A DNA stretch of 64,000 nt from Oscillospiraceae bacterium (GTDB taxonomy: Bacteria > Bacillota > Clostridia > Oscillospirales > Oscillospiraceae): positions 1-64,000 of the forward strand of contig CACZDN010000005.1 of NCBI GenBank assembly GCA_902779945.1, written 5' to 3'. The position numbers and the translations under genes were made by a program. Under the pieces are notes generated by a model. The model was not told the DNA's origin. It searched no databases and saw only the letters and a list, made by a program, of their open reading frames with translations. Positions 32,691 through 41,530 of the stretch are shown piece after piece; positions within the stretch are counted from its first letter, which is position 1, and the number at the start of each line of letters is the position of its first letter.

Positions 32691-33443
32691 TCACTCTGTG
32701 ACCGCCCAGACGCGGACGGGCAGGCCGGTCGCGCCCTTGATATTCGGCCAGGCGGCGAAGAGGATCGCGCCGGCGGGGGCGACCTGATCCAGATTGCAGA
32801 GCACTTCGATCTGGAGCTTGCCTTTGGCGAGAACGTATCGCTCGCAGGCGAGATCGCCGGCCTTCGCGGCCTCCTTCGAGGCGTCCGTGTCCAGCGCCTC
32901 ATGGCCGTTGGCAGCGGCATTGCGCGTCTCGTAGATGTATTTCAGCGCGTCCAGCGACCAGCTGGGGAAGTTCTCGCTGCCGTCCCCGGCGATGCCGGAG
33001 AGGGCGTTCATGTCGGGCCAGTTCTTCGACCAGTCCGTGCGCAGCGCAACGAAGGCGCCGTCGGGAATGTCGCCGTACTTTGCCTCATAGGCCCTGATAT
33101 CCTCCGGGGTGACGGCGTAGCACGGGTCCTGCGCCACCTTATCCGTCACGTCGATCACGCACAGCGGGAACATCATCTGCTCCACGCCGTAGGCCTCGGA
33201 CAGCGGCGCGTCCTTGATAAAGTGACCGGGAAAGTCAATGTGGGTGCCGAACTGACCGGGGAACTTGAAGGTCTGGATCAGGCAGTCCAGCATGGGGTTG
33301 CCCCAGTCGAACACTACCTTGCCGAGCTCGACGGAGCCCTCGGGGATGCCGGCCCAATAGGGGCTGTCGTTGTCCAGCGGGTGGGTGAGATCGACCAGAC
33401 GGTACTTCTTCAAATCGCCCAGAATGTCCCAGAGCTTATACAT
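32691..33443 (-). CDS. Cyclase-family metal-dependent hydrolase
   Basis: This 250-residue protein belongs to the cyclase/kynurenine-formamidase family: LVDLTHPL near the N-terminus and the metal motif FGTHIDFPGHF (HxGTHxDxPxH type without the first His), plus HEALDTDAS. Members hydrolyse N-formylkynurenine, isatin or related amides; the substrate here is unknown. The ATG at 33443 has GGGAGG 8 bases upstream. The frame is open for another 65 codons upstream, but no homology or ribosome site supports a longer protein. The leader is long and contains inverted repeats. Confidence 0.82.
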   Translation of the reverse strand: MYKLWDILGDLKKYRLVDLTHPLDNDSPYWAGIPEGSVELGKVVFDWGNPMLDCLIQTFKFPGQFGTHIDFPGHFIKDAPLSEAYGVEQMMFPLCVIDVTDKVAQDPCYAVTPEDIRAYEAKYGDIPDGAFVALRTDWSKNWPDMNALSGIAGDGSENFPSWSLDALKYIYETRNAAANGHEALDTDASKEAAKAGDLACERYVLAKGKLQIEVLCNLDQVAPAGAILFAAWPNIKGATGLPVRVWAVTE

Positions 33444-33499
33444 GTGCATCGCCTCCCTGAAAAATATAGTAATTCCCATGCGGCAAGCCTCGCCACAAT

Positions 33500-33612
33500 A
33501 AATAAAAGCTGATTTACGGGGATTTACATGTGCATGAAATCCGGTTGCCGCGTGAGCGGCGAGGATTTCGTACACTTTAAAATAAGAAGCGTCAGCTTTT
33601 ATCGTAAATGTC
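33500..33612 (-). promoter_or_regulatory. Inverted-repeat leader of the cyclase gene
   Basis: On the minus strand ATAAAAGCTGA near the start of the leader is answered by TCAGCTTTTAT about 85 bases later, and GTACGAAATCC by GGATTTCATGC inside it. A folded RNA or a palindromic repeat would both explain this. Confidence 0.5.
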
Positions 33613-33662
33613 CATGCGTCTGCGGCGTACCACAACACAGGAAAGCCTTGCGGCGCTTCGCC

Positions 33663-33692
33663 ATTATATCATACAATAAGGGGCGGTGTCCA
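33663..33692 (-). promoter_or_regulatory. Promoter of the cyclase gene
   Basis: On the minus strand TGGACA (33687-33692), 18 bases, TATAAT (33663-33668). It predicts a leader of about 210 bases. Confidence 0.6.
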
Positions 33693-33700
33693 TAGCTGCG

Positions 33701-34879
33701 TTACGATTCGCTGTAATCCATGTCCATGTTCGCGTGGATCTGATAGCCCGGGAACGCCTCCTCCACAGCCTGACACGCCTCGGCAAATACCTGCTTCCGG
33801 TCCGGCGCGTCAAAGCTGACCACGAGATCGAAGCGCATCGTCTTTTCCGCCCGGTCGATGTAAAAGCCGTGCATCTGCATCACATGCGCGTGAGACAGGA
33901 CGATGCCGCGCACCTTTTCCCGCGCCTCGGCAGCCTCCGGGTCCCGGGTGTTGACCGAGTACACCCCGACCGCGGTCAGAAGCACATTGTGCTTCTTATA
34001 CACGTCGATGGTCACGTGGCGGATCAGCCGGTCCAGCTCGTCCGCCGAGAGGGTGTCCGGCACCTCGATATGTACGGAGCCCTGAAAGGCGTCCGGCCCG
34101 TAGTTGTGCAGAATGAGATCGTAAGCGCCGCTGATGCCGGGGTGGTCCGCCACGGTCGCCTTGATCTCCCGGGCGAAGGCAGCGTCGGCGCGCTCGCCCA
34201 GAAGCTGGGACAGGGTATCGCGCAGCATCTCCACGCCGGCCTTGATGATCACCGCCGCGATGACCGCGCCGAGCCATGCCTCCAGCGACACGCCGAAGAG
34301 CAGGTAGACCCCGGCGGCCACAAGCGTCGAGGCGGAGATCACGGAGTCCAGCGTCGCGTCCTCGCCGGAGTTTACGAGAGAATCGGAGCGGACCTTCTCG
34401 CCTGCCCGCTTCACATAGCGCCCCAGCACGATCTTGACCACTACTGCCGCAGCGACGATGATGAGCGTCGCGGCGGAGTAGTCCGGCGTCTCCGGAGCGA
34501 GGATCTTCTTGACCGACTCCACCAGCGCCGTGACGCCCGCATAGAGCACCAGCAGCGAAATGATCATGGCGCTGAGGTATTCAATGCGCCCATAGCCGAA
34601 CGGATGCTTCCGGTCCGGCTCGCGCCCTGCGAGCTTGGTGCCGACAATCGTGATGACGGAGCTTGCCGCGTCGGAGATATTGTTCACCGCGTCCATCACA
34701 ATGGCAATGGAGTTGGAGGCCAGCCCTACGACGGCCTTGAACACCGCCAGCAGCACGTTTGCCGCGATGCCGATCACACTGGTACGGATGATCACCGCGT
34801 CGCGGCTCTGTCCTTCTTCCGCACGCGCGCCGGTCGCCTCCCCGCAAAGCCGCTTCACTGTTTCTGTGCTGTATGCCAT
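33701..34879 (-). CDS. Cation diffusion facilitator transporter
   Basis: This 392-residue CDF protein has an N-terminal six-helix domain with SVIGIAANVLLAVFKAVVG and the metal-site helices NSIAIVMDAVNNISDA and DATLDSVIS, plus the HPFGYGRIEYLSA loop. The cytoplasmic C-terminal part (about 200-390) is longer than in small CDF proteins and includes a ferredoxin-like domain (GAYDLILHNYGP.. and a His-containing HAHVMQMHG). It probably exports Zn, Fe or Mn. The start at 34879 has AAAGGA 8 bases upstream. Confidence 0.87.
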   Translation of the reverse strand: MAYSTETVKRLCGEATGARAEEGQSRDAVIIRTSVIGIAANVLLAVFKAVVGLASNSIAIVMDAVNNISDAASSVITIVGTKLAGREPDRKHPFGYGRIEYLSAMIISLLVLYAGVTALVESVKKILAPETPDYSAATLIIVAAAVVVKIVLGRYVKRAGEKVRSDSLVNSGEDATLDSVISASTLVAAGVYLLFGVSLEAWLGAVIAAVIIKAGVEMLRDTLSQLLGERADAAFAREIKATVADHPGISGAYDLILHNYGPDAFQGSVHIEVPDTLSADELDRLIRHVTIDVYKKHNVLLTAVGVYSVNTRDPEAAEAREKVRGIVLSHAHVMQMHGFYIDRAEKTMRFDLVVSFDAPDRKQVFAEACQAVEEAFPGYQIHANMDMDYSES

Positions 34880-35072
34880 AAGCTGCCGTCCTTTCCGCAG
34901 ACGCCTGTCGCACGCAGGCGCTTTCACTGCCAGAGTGCATTATAATCGAACATGACGGATTCTTCAAGTGCCTTGCGGCGCCGAAAGGGAGTACCCGCAG
35001 GGAAGCTCGACCGGGTACGGGCAGGCGCTCACCGTCTGTCAAAAGGCCGGAAAACCGGAGAATCCGTTCCTC

Positions 35073-35723
35073 TTACCGCCCCGTAAAGGCGCAGATCTCC
35101 TGCTCCAGCAGGCGGAAGACCTTTGCCACAAGGTAGCCGTCGGCAATCGCGTGGTTGAGGCGCACGGTCACGGGCATGAGAAGGCGGCCGTTTTCCTCCC
35201 GGTACCTGCCCCAGTTGATGATGGGGGCAAAGTACAGATAGCCGTCCGGCAGCTCCACATGCAGGGCGTCGTAGGAGAGCCACGGAATGTACGAGGCGTC
35301 AAACCAGTTCGGGTGATTTGCAGAGTCAAGCAGGTACTCGCGCGTCTTTTCGGCCTGCTCCAGATCGTACAGAGCGCCGGCATAGAAGCTGTCGTAATCC
35401 TCCCGGTACTCAGTGTACACCGGTGTGCAGGTCTCCGTGTCCTCGTGGAAGACATACTGCGTGGGATGGATCACATCATAACAGATGAGCTCGTCCGTCT
35501 GCCAGAGGTAGCCCATCCGGTAATCCTCGCGGGAATTGAGCGCCCTGGACAGGAGATACAGAAAGTTGAGGGAAAACTTCGTCCCCGTCTGTCTGGAATA
35601 CGCGGCAAGCTCCGTGACGTCGATCCTCGCCGTCATGGAGGTGGAGCACTTGCAGTCCTCGGTGAAGTGTCGGAAAACACCCTTCCGGTAGTAGGCATTC
35701 TTGTCGATTACCCGATAGCTCAT
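35073..35723 (-). CDS. CAT-like acetyltransferase
   Basis: This 216-residue protein matches chloramphenicol O-acetyltransferase in length and layout: SMTARIDVTEL early, FLYLLSRALNS, then YFAPIINWGRYREENGR and the C-terminal catalytic segment LNHAIADGYLVAKVF. Classical CAT has HHxxxDG; here the first His is Asn, with the catalytic His kept. Such A/B-type relatives occur as chromosomal genes and need not give chloramphenicol resistance. GAGGAG precedes two adjacent ATGs (35726 and 35723). Confidence 0.82.
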   Translation of the reverse strand: MSYRVIDKNAYYRKGVFRHFTEDCKCSTSMTARIDVTELAAYSRQTGTKFSLNFLYLLSRALNSREDYRMGYLWQTDELICYDVIHPTQYVFHEDTETCTPVYTEYREDYDSFYAGALYDLEQAEKTREYLLDSANHPNWFDASYIPWLSYDALHVELPDGYLYFAPIINWGRYREENGRLLMPVTVRLNHAIADGYLVAKVFRLLEQEICAFTGR

Positions 35724-35761
35724 CATTTTCTCCTCATCAAGTTATCTTTTCCGCAAAAGCG

Positions 35762-35787
35762 GCGCAGCCCGCAGCGGCGGGCTGCGC
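35762..35787 (-). terminator. Terminator after the helicase gene
   Basis: GCGCAGCCCGC-AGCG-GCGGGCTGCGC forms an 11-bp stem. On the minus strand it is followed by CGCTTTTGC. It lies 8 bases beyond the helicase stop. Confidence 0.65.
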
Positions 35788-35795
35788 GTCCGGTT

Positions 35796-38700
35796 TTATC
35801 CCAGCAGCGCGAGCAGCTCTTCGTGGCTCAGGGACGCGAGACTCGCCCCCTCACCGCTGAGCACCGCCTCCGCCAGATCGCGCTTGGCCTCCTGCAAGGC
35901 GAGGATGCGCTCCTCAATGGTGTCCTTGACGATGATGCGGTACACGGTGACCTGATTCTGCTGTCCGATGCGGTGGGCTCGGTCGGTAGCCTGGTTCTGG
36001 GCGGCGAGGTTCCACCACGGGTCGTAGTGGATGACCACATCCGCGCCGGTCAGGTTAAGCCCTGTGCCGCCCGCCTTGAGCGAGATCAAAAACACGGGCG
36101 TGCTCCCCTCGTTGAATTCCCTTACGAGCCTGAGCCGCTGCTCCTTCGGCGTGGCGCCGGTCAGGATGAAATACGGGATGCTCTCAGCGCGCAGATCCTC
36201 CTCCAGCAGGGCGAGCATGGACGTAAACTGCGAAAACACCAGCATCCGGTGTCCGCCGCCCATGGCGCTCTGTATGAGCTCCAGACAGGCCGCGCGCTTG
36301 GCGCTGCCGCCGTGATAGTCTTCCAGCAGCAGCGACGGGTCGCAGCAGATCTGGCGGATGCGTGTCAGCTCCGCGAAAATGCGCAGTCTGTCCTCGCCGC
36401 TGTCGCCCGCGCCCGCCACAAGCTGCTTCATACGCACGACCTGTCCGTCGTAGATCTTCCGCTGCTCGTCGTCGAAGCGGGTGTAGCGCACCTCCTCCAG
36501 CTTGGGAGGCAGATCCTTGAGCACGTCCGCCTTCAGCCTGCGCAGAATGAAGGGGGAAGTCATGCGCTTGAGCTGCTCTGTCGCGGCCGGGTCCTTCTGC
36601 CGGGTGATCGGCGTCTCGAAACGGCGCGAAAATTCCGTATAGCCGTACAGAAAGCCGGGCATCAGAAAATCGAAGATGCTCCACAGCTCGGCCAGGCGGT
36701 TTTCGATGGGCGTGCCGGTCAGGGCGAAGCGAAGCCGCGCGTTCACGGCCTTCACGGCCTTGGTCATGGACGCCTTCTGATTCTTGATATACTGCGCCTC
36801 GTCCAGCACCATAACGGAGAAGCGCTGGTCCCGGTACGCCGCGATGTCCTGCCGCAGCAGATCGTAGCTCGTGATGCACACCGTACCGCCGGCGAGGGCC
36901 GCAATGCGGGCTCTGCGCGCCGCAGCGGTCCCGGTCATCACCTGCGCGTTCAGCCCTGGTGCGAAGCGCTGCAGCTCCTCCTGACAGTTGTACACCAGCG
37001 ACGCCGGGCACACCACGAGGCACAGCTCCATGCTTCCCGCGTCGTGCAGGGCCTGGATCAGAGAGATAAACTGCAGGGTCTTCCCGAGACCCATCTCGTC
37101 GGCAAGGATGCCGCCGAACCCGGCTGCGGCCAGTGTGCGCAGCCACTTGTAGCCGTGCACCTGGTAGGGGCGCAGCACCTCCGCCTGGGCCTCAGGCACG
37201 TCATAGTCCGCATCGCGGATGGTTTTGAAGTTCTTGATCAGGGCGCGATAGGTGCGGTCGCGGTTGGAAACGAGACCGTTGTGCTCCTCCAGCAGCGAAT
37301 CGAGGTAAAGGGCCCGGTACATCGGTACTCTCGCACCGCCGCGCACGGCGTCCTCCAGCGAGAAGTCCATCCCGGAACTGAGCGTCTCCAGTTCGGCGAG
37401 CTGGGCGTCCCTGTCCAGATCCACGAAGGCGCCGCTGCTGAGACGGTGGTACCTTTTCTTCTGCCGGTAGCTCTCCAGCACCGCCAGCAGCTCCTCCGGC
37501 GCCATGTCCCGGGTCAGCAGCTCGATCTCCAAAAGTCCGCTCTCGACGGACACGCCGACACGGAGCTGCGGCATGGGGCGCAGCGCGCTGCGGTCAAAGG
37601 CGGCGCTGCCCTCCACAGTACCGAAGCGTGAGAGCTCCGGCACGGCCTCGGTCATGACATCATAGAGCGCGTCGTCGGAATACGAAGTCCAAAAGAGGGG
37701 ACCGGCCTCAAGCTTTCTGGGGAAAAAGCAACTGACGGCCTGAAGCACCCGGTCCTCCTGAACGGCGTCCCGGTACAGTCCGGAACGGTCGGCGCAGGGG
37801 AGTGCGCGGGGCGCGTCCTCTCCGTACCGCACCAGAGCCTCACAGGTGATGATACCGTACACTTCGTCAATATCCAGACGGAAGGTAAAGCGCGGCTCCG
37901 GCGGGAGAAGCGCCTCCACCTCCGCGGCGCAGGCGTCCTCCAGATCGAAGCAGGGGCTCTGCCGCAGCTGGGGCACGACGCGGTAGTAGTACTCGGCCAA
38001 CTTGTCCCGCCCGATGCGAAAGCGGATATTCCCGTTTTTGTCCGACGCCTCGCGGAAGGGGCGCAGAGCCTGTTCCTCCTCCCGCGTGATTCTGCTCAGA
38101 CTGTCGGAGGAGAGCATGTAGCTGCCCGCACTGCCCTTGAGAATTACCGGCATCCTGCCGCGCACCTCGATCCCCATCAGCGCGCCGCTCTCCGGCAGCC
38201 TCGCGGTGGCGAGCGGTACACGCAGCGCAGCGTGACCGATATGAAGCTGACCTGCGTCCTTTTTACCTGAGGGAGAAAACTCCACCGCCGTGCCCTCGGC
38301 CTGCTCATAGAAGCGGTCCAGCACGGCCCCGGCCAGCGCGTCGCGGGTCTTGACCTTGAGCGCGCCGGAATAGTAGGTCATCGAATCGTTTGCGACCTCC
38401 GTCTCGCTCATGCGCCGCTGCAGAAAGGTGAGCCAGGGGAGACTGTCGTCGGTCAGATCCAGGGCGCCAAAATCAAGCGTAAGGGATTTGCCGAGCTGAA
38501 ATACCCTTCGTTCCTCATAGGAATATAGAAAGTCCTGATAGGAGCGCAGAAGGGCCGACTTACCGCCCTGAAAGCCGATCTTGTAAGAGAGTGCCAGCTC
38601 CCCCTCGCTGAGCACCAGGCGCGGCAGAAGGACGACGGTTTTCGGCCGCGGCGCTTCCTGAGCCGGCTCAGCCTCCTGTCCGGCGTAAAACCGGCCCATC

Positions 38701-39629
38701 GCCTCAAGAAAGCTGTTCGCCGCCCGGTCGGTCGCGTCGCCGGGATTTTTCCGATGTATGTATTCCCGCAGTGCCGTCAGCAGCGCCAGCTCGTGTTCAC
38801 AGAGATCGCTGTCGGAGTAGTAATAATAGGAGCTCGTACACGAACAGCGGTGGGCTTCCAGCCGGTCGGGCGACAGCTCCAGCCGCACGTCGTAACCGCG
38901 CTCCCCGTCGGAGACGACGCCCCGCGCCAGAAGCGTCGGCGCGCCGTCGCGGGAGTAGCTGCTGCTGACGGTGCTGAGTTCTGCCGCGTCTGTCGCCGCA
39001 AGCTCCCTCAGCCGTTCGGCGGCGTATTCGTTCGTGCGGACGTTTCTCAGGGCGTGGCCGAGCCTGTAAAAGGTGCCGTCCGGATCTTCTCCGGGAAAGA
39101 GGGAGGCCGCGGCGAGCTTCCTGCTCTTTTTCTTTTCCTTCGCCGCCCTGAGCCTGGCCTCTTCCGCCTTGCGTCTCGCCTGTTCGAGCTTGCGCTGCTG
39201 CTCCCGCTCTCTGGTCTTCCGCTTCTCCTCCGCCTCAAGTCGCCGCGCTTCGGCAATCTCCGGCGGCTCGTCAAAGACCCAGGGACCGTGCTCCTGCTCC
39301 CAGACCATCAGCACCGCCGCCTCATGGTGGCAGACCTCGCTGTAGTGGTTTCGACCGTTGAGCCAATGATAGTACCTTTTCTTGGTCAGACAATCGCAGT
39401 GGAACTGCTTGTCGTTCCAGCTGTCATAAAAGGATTTTGGCGCGGCTACGCGCACCTCGAAGCGATGGCTGGTACCCGGGGTGATCGTCGCGGTTGCGGT
39501 ATCTTCTGTCACATCCAGGTCCTTGACATAACCGCTCTTTACGGTTTTCTCCGCCTTTGTGAGCACGTCCGGAGGAAACAGGACGCGCCAGTCTTTTTTT
39601 ACCCGAATGGGTATGCTGCTGTCTTGCAA
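35796..39629 (-). CDS. SNF2-family helicase with two SWIM zinc motifs
   Basis: This protein of about 1,277 residues has a C-terminal SNF2/Swi2 ATPase motor: DEMGLGKTLQ (Walker A), VLDEAQYIKNQ (Walker B), LTGTPIENRL and, in the helicase C-terminal half, LISLKAGGTGLNLTGADVVI and DRAHRIGQ. The N-terminal part has two zinc-binding SWIM patterns CxC..CxH: CDC..CHH near residue 80 and CSC..CEH near residue 275. A long Lys/Arg/Glu coiled-coil-like stretch (about 125-185) lies between them. Related bacterial HepA-type proteins act on DNA or RNA polymerase; the target is not known. The TTG at 39629 has AGAGGT 9 bases upstream. The gene is monocistronic. Confidence 0.9.
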   Translation of the reverse strand: MQDSSIPIRVKKDWRVLFPPDVLTKAEKTVKSGYVKDLDVTEDTATATITPGTSHRFEVRVAAPKSFYDSWNDKQFHCDCLTKKRYYHWLNGRNHYSEVCHHEAAVLMVWEQEHGPWVFDEPPEIAEARRLEAEEKRKTREREQQRKLEQARRKAEEARLRAAKEKKKSRKLAAASLFPGEDPDGTFYRLGHALRNVRTNEYAAERLRELAATDAAELSTVSSSYSRDGAPTLLARGVVSDGERGYDVRLELSPDRLEAHRCSCTSSYYYYSDSDLCEHELALLTALREYIHRKNPGDATDRAANSFLEAMGRFYAGQEAEPAQEAPRPKTVVLLPRLVLSEGELALSYKIGFQGGKSALLRSYQDFLYSYEERRVFQLGKSLTLDFGALDLTDDSLPWLTFLQRRMSETEVANDSMTYYSGALKVKTRDALAGAVLDRFYEQAEGTAVEFSPSGKKDAGQLHIGHAALRVPLATARLPESGALMGIEVRGRMPVILKGSAGSYMLSSDSLSRITREEEQALRPFREASDKNGNIRFRIGRDKLAEYYYRVVPQLRQSPCFDLEDACAAEVEALLPPEPRFTFRLDIDEVYGIITCEALVRYGEDAPRALPCADRSGLYRDAVQEDRVLQAVSCFFPRKLEAGPLFWTSYSDDALYDVMTEAVPELSRFGTVEGSAAFDRSALRPMPQLRVGVSVESGLLEIELLTRDMAPEELLAVLESYRQKKRYHRLSSGAFVDLDRDAQLAELETLSSGMDFSLEDAVRGGARVPMYRALYLDSLLEEHNGLVSNRDRTYRALIKNFKTIRDADYDVPEAQAEVLRPYQVHGYKWLRTLAAAGFGGILADEMGLGKTLQFISLIQALHDAGSMELCLVVCPASLVYNCQEELQRFAPGLNAQVMTGTAAARRARIAALAGGTVCITSYDLLRQDIAAYRDQRFSVMVLDEAQYIKNQKASMTKAVKAVNARLRFALTGTPIENRLAELWSIFDFLMPGFLYGYTEFSRRFETPITRQKDPAATEQLKRMTSPFILRRLKADVLKDLPPKLEEVRYTRFDDEQRKIYDGQVVRMKQLVAGAGDSGEDRLRIFAELTRIRQICCDPSLLLEDYHGGSAKRAACLELIQSAMGGGHRMLVFSQFTSMLALLEEDLRAESIPYFILTGATPKEQRLRLVREFNEGSTPVFLISLKAGGTGLNLTGADVVIHYDPWWNLAAQNQATDRAHRIGQQNQVTVYRIIVKDTIEERILALQEAKRDLAEAVLSGEGASLASLSHEELLALLG

Positions 39630-39840
39630 ATTTACGTGACCTCTTTCGTCCAAATCATATCCATTATACTGTACTGATCTTTCGGCGGGCTGTCAATCGG
39701 GAAGTGATCGCCGCGCGCGGCAGGTTTTTGTTGCCTGGCGCGCGGCCGTGTGTTAAGCTGGTATTATCGTGTGAAAGCGCAGACCGCAGGCACAGTTTTT
39801 GCGCGCCTGACTCAACCGGAATACACAGGAGGTATACGCT

Positions 39841-40899
39841 ATGATGCATCTATCCTACGAGCAGGAGATTACCCTGATCAAGCGCATGGTCATGGCGCAC
39901 GGCGTCTCGGAGAGCGACGCCGAGTCGCTTGCCGCCGTCGTCGCACATTCGGATTTCACCGGCACCTACTCTCACGGCCTGTCCCGCCTGTGCATCTATC
40001 TGCAGCAGTACAGCACCGGCGCCCTGGTGGCGAAGCCGGACTTTCGCTGCGTGAAGGACACGGACGCATCCCTCGTCTTTGACTGCGGCGGCGGCTCCGG
40101 CATCGTGGCGGTCAACAGCGTCTACGACGCGGTGCTCGAACGCGCCCGCAAATACGGCGTTGCTGCGGGCGTGGGCCGCAACAGCGCGAATATTGGCTGC
40201 GGCGGCTACTACGGCCACCGCATGGCGGAGGACAACGTGATCGGCATCGTCATGAGCAACACCTATCCCTGCCAGGCCCCCTACGGCGGCGCGGACCGTC
40301 TCATCGGCACGAACCCCATCATCATGGGCTGCCCCACCACGGACCCGAATCGCCCCATCGTGATCGATATCTCCACAAGCGGCGTCGCCATCGGCAAGGT
40401 ACAGGCCTACCGCCGTGAGAACAGGCCGATACCCGCGGACTGGGCCAACGACTATGACGGCAGCCCGACCACCGATCCGCACACAGCCTATTGCGTCCGT
40501 CCCATGGGCGGGCACAAGGGCTATGGCCTCGCCGTGTTTGTCGACATGTTCGGCGGCGTCCTGTCCGACGCGCTCACCAGTCCCGAGATCCCGTTCGTGG
40601 AGGATCTGCGGCCCGAGGAGACGGGCTTTGCCGTGATCCTGCTGGACATAGCCCACTTCCTGGACGTCGGGCGCTTCAAGGAGCACGCCTCGCTCTATGC
40701 GTCTCTGATCAAGAACAGCCGTACCGCCGTCGGCGTGAAGGAGATCTTCATGCCCGGCGAGATCGAGGCCCGCCTGATCGAGGAGCACAGGCGCACCGGC
40801 CTCGACTTCTCCGACGCTCTCGAGGCGGAGCTGACAGCGCTCGGCCGCAGGTGCGGCGCTCTCGGCGCGGACGCCGCGCTTGCCGAGCTGCTTGGCTGA
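39841..40899 (+). CDS. Ldh/MDH type 2 family NAD(P)-dependent dehydrogenase
   Basis: This 352-residue protein belongs to the malate/L-lactate dehydrogenase (Ldh, PF02615) family: SHGLSRLCIYLQQ near the N-terminus with the catalytic His, GVGRNSANIGCGGYYG, GTNPIIMGCPT and GGHKGYGLAVFVDM. Relatives oxidise (S)-malate, (2R)-sulfolactate, ureidoglycolate or 2,3-diketogulonate. A sulfolactate substrate is tempting given the sulfosugar locus, but the gene is 18 kb away and no sequence feature settles it. AGGAGG lies 7 bases before the ATG. Confidence 0.85.
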   Translation: MMHLSYEQEITLIKRMVMAHGVSESDAESLAAVVAHSDFTGTYSHGLSRLCIYLQQYSTGALVAKPDFRCVKDTDASLVFDCGGGSGIVAVNSVYDAVLERARKYGVAAGVGRNSANIGCGGYYGHRMAEDNVIGIVMSNTYPCQAPYGGADRLIGTNPIIMGCPTTDPNRPIVIDISTSGVAIGKVQAYRRENRPIPADWANDYDGSPTTDPHTAYCVRPMGGHKGYGLAVFVDMFGGVLSDALTSPEIPFVEDLRPEETGFAVILLDIAHFLDVGRFKEHASLYASLIKNSRTAVGVKEIFMPGEIEARLIEEHRRTGLDFSDALEAELTALGRRCGALGADAALAELLG

Positions 40900-41530
40900 C
40901 CGGCGCGGGCCCGGCCAAAGCAAAACAGGGCTGTCTTAAGGCAATACCGCATAATTCGGCAAGAGCAGATCCTGAGAAAATTTGGGTTCTGATAAAGGCA
41001 CTTTTTCGCAGATGTACTTTGTGTACCTCAAGATTGCCCGGGGAATGCGCCCTGACTTCGCGCTCCTCCTGCTCCTTGATCGCCTTTGCGCGCTGAATGA
41101 TTTTTTCAACCCACTCGTCGTCCTCCGCGTCGAGCTGATAGGTCCGGAAGCCGTACTCTCTGCCCCAGGTACAGATGATGGCCTCATCGTCCACGTGCAG
41201 GGAGATGCGGTAATAATTCGGCATCTTCTGGGGGAGTATCGTTTTCTTGTCGCGCTGGACCTCCCGGAGATGCCGCTGCGCGTTGATGATCCCGTCAAAA
41301 CGGACGTGATAGAGCCGGAACAGCCGCCTGATATACGCCTCGGAACGGAAGGAGGAGGTATAGACCCAGACCTCGTAGCCCAGACTCTGCAGCTGACTGA
41401 CAAGCCGCGGGGTACCCAGGCGGAGACGTTCGGAGAACACGCGGTTGAACGGAAACGGGAGCGGCGGTTCGGTCTTGTGGGTCCTGGGGGAGACGAACAG
41501 CACCTCATCCAGATCAAAGGAAACTCTCAT
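40748..41530 (-). CDS. HAD-like protein with element-derived C-terminus
   Basis: The first 165 or so residues form a HAD-like domain (VSFDLDEVLF nucleophile motif, YEVWVYTSSF, HVDDEA) paralogous to the second half of the upstream gene, which it overlaps by ATGA. After about HSPGN the frame enters an inserted element (40940-41032) and continues antisense through the end of the dehydrogenase gene, stopping at 40748. The last 95 residues are therefore not ancestral, and the original 3' end has been lost. Whether the protein still folds is unknown. Confidence 0.6.
   Translation of the reverse strand: MRVSFDLDEVLFVSPRTHKTEPPLPFPFNRVFSERLRLGTPRLVSQLQSLGYEVWVYTSSFRSEAYIRRLFRLYHVRFDGIINAQRHLREVQRDKKTILPQKMPNYYRISLHVDDEAIICTWGREYGFRTYQLDAEDDEWVEKIIQRAKAIKEQEEREVRAHSPGNLEVHKVHLRKSAFIRTQIFSGSALAELCGIALRQPCFALAGPAPVSQAARQARRPRRERRTCGRALSAPPRERRRSRGRCACAPRSGGPRSRRA
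40940..41032 (+). mobile_element. MITE-like element, truncated
   Basis: This forward copy has TTAA on its left (40936-40939) and centre variant B. It breaks off after GTACCTCAAGA and passes straight into the HAD gene. A deletion probably removed both the right half of the element and the 3' end of that gene. Confidence 0.85.

Noticed and set aside
33444..33638. 65-codon in-frame extension of the cyclase gene
   Set aside because: The best ribosome site is at the internal ATG at 33443 and the upstream part is made of inverted repeats.
34968..37631. 887-codon plus-strand open frame opposite the SNF2 helicase
   Set aside because: It is antisense to the helicase motifs, with His/Gln/Val-rich composition typical of reverse frames.
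39841..40899. Sulfolactate dehydrogenase belonging to the sulfosugar pathway
   Set aside because: The family includes ComC-type enzymes, but the gene is far from the locus and the sulfo-TK route gives isethionate, so no link is supported.
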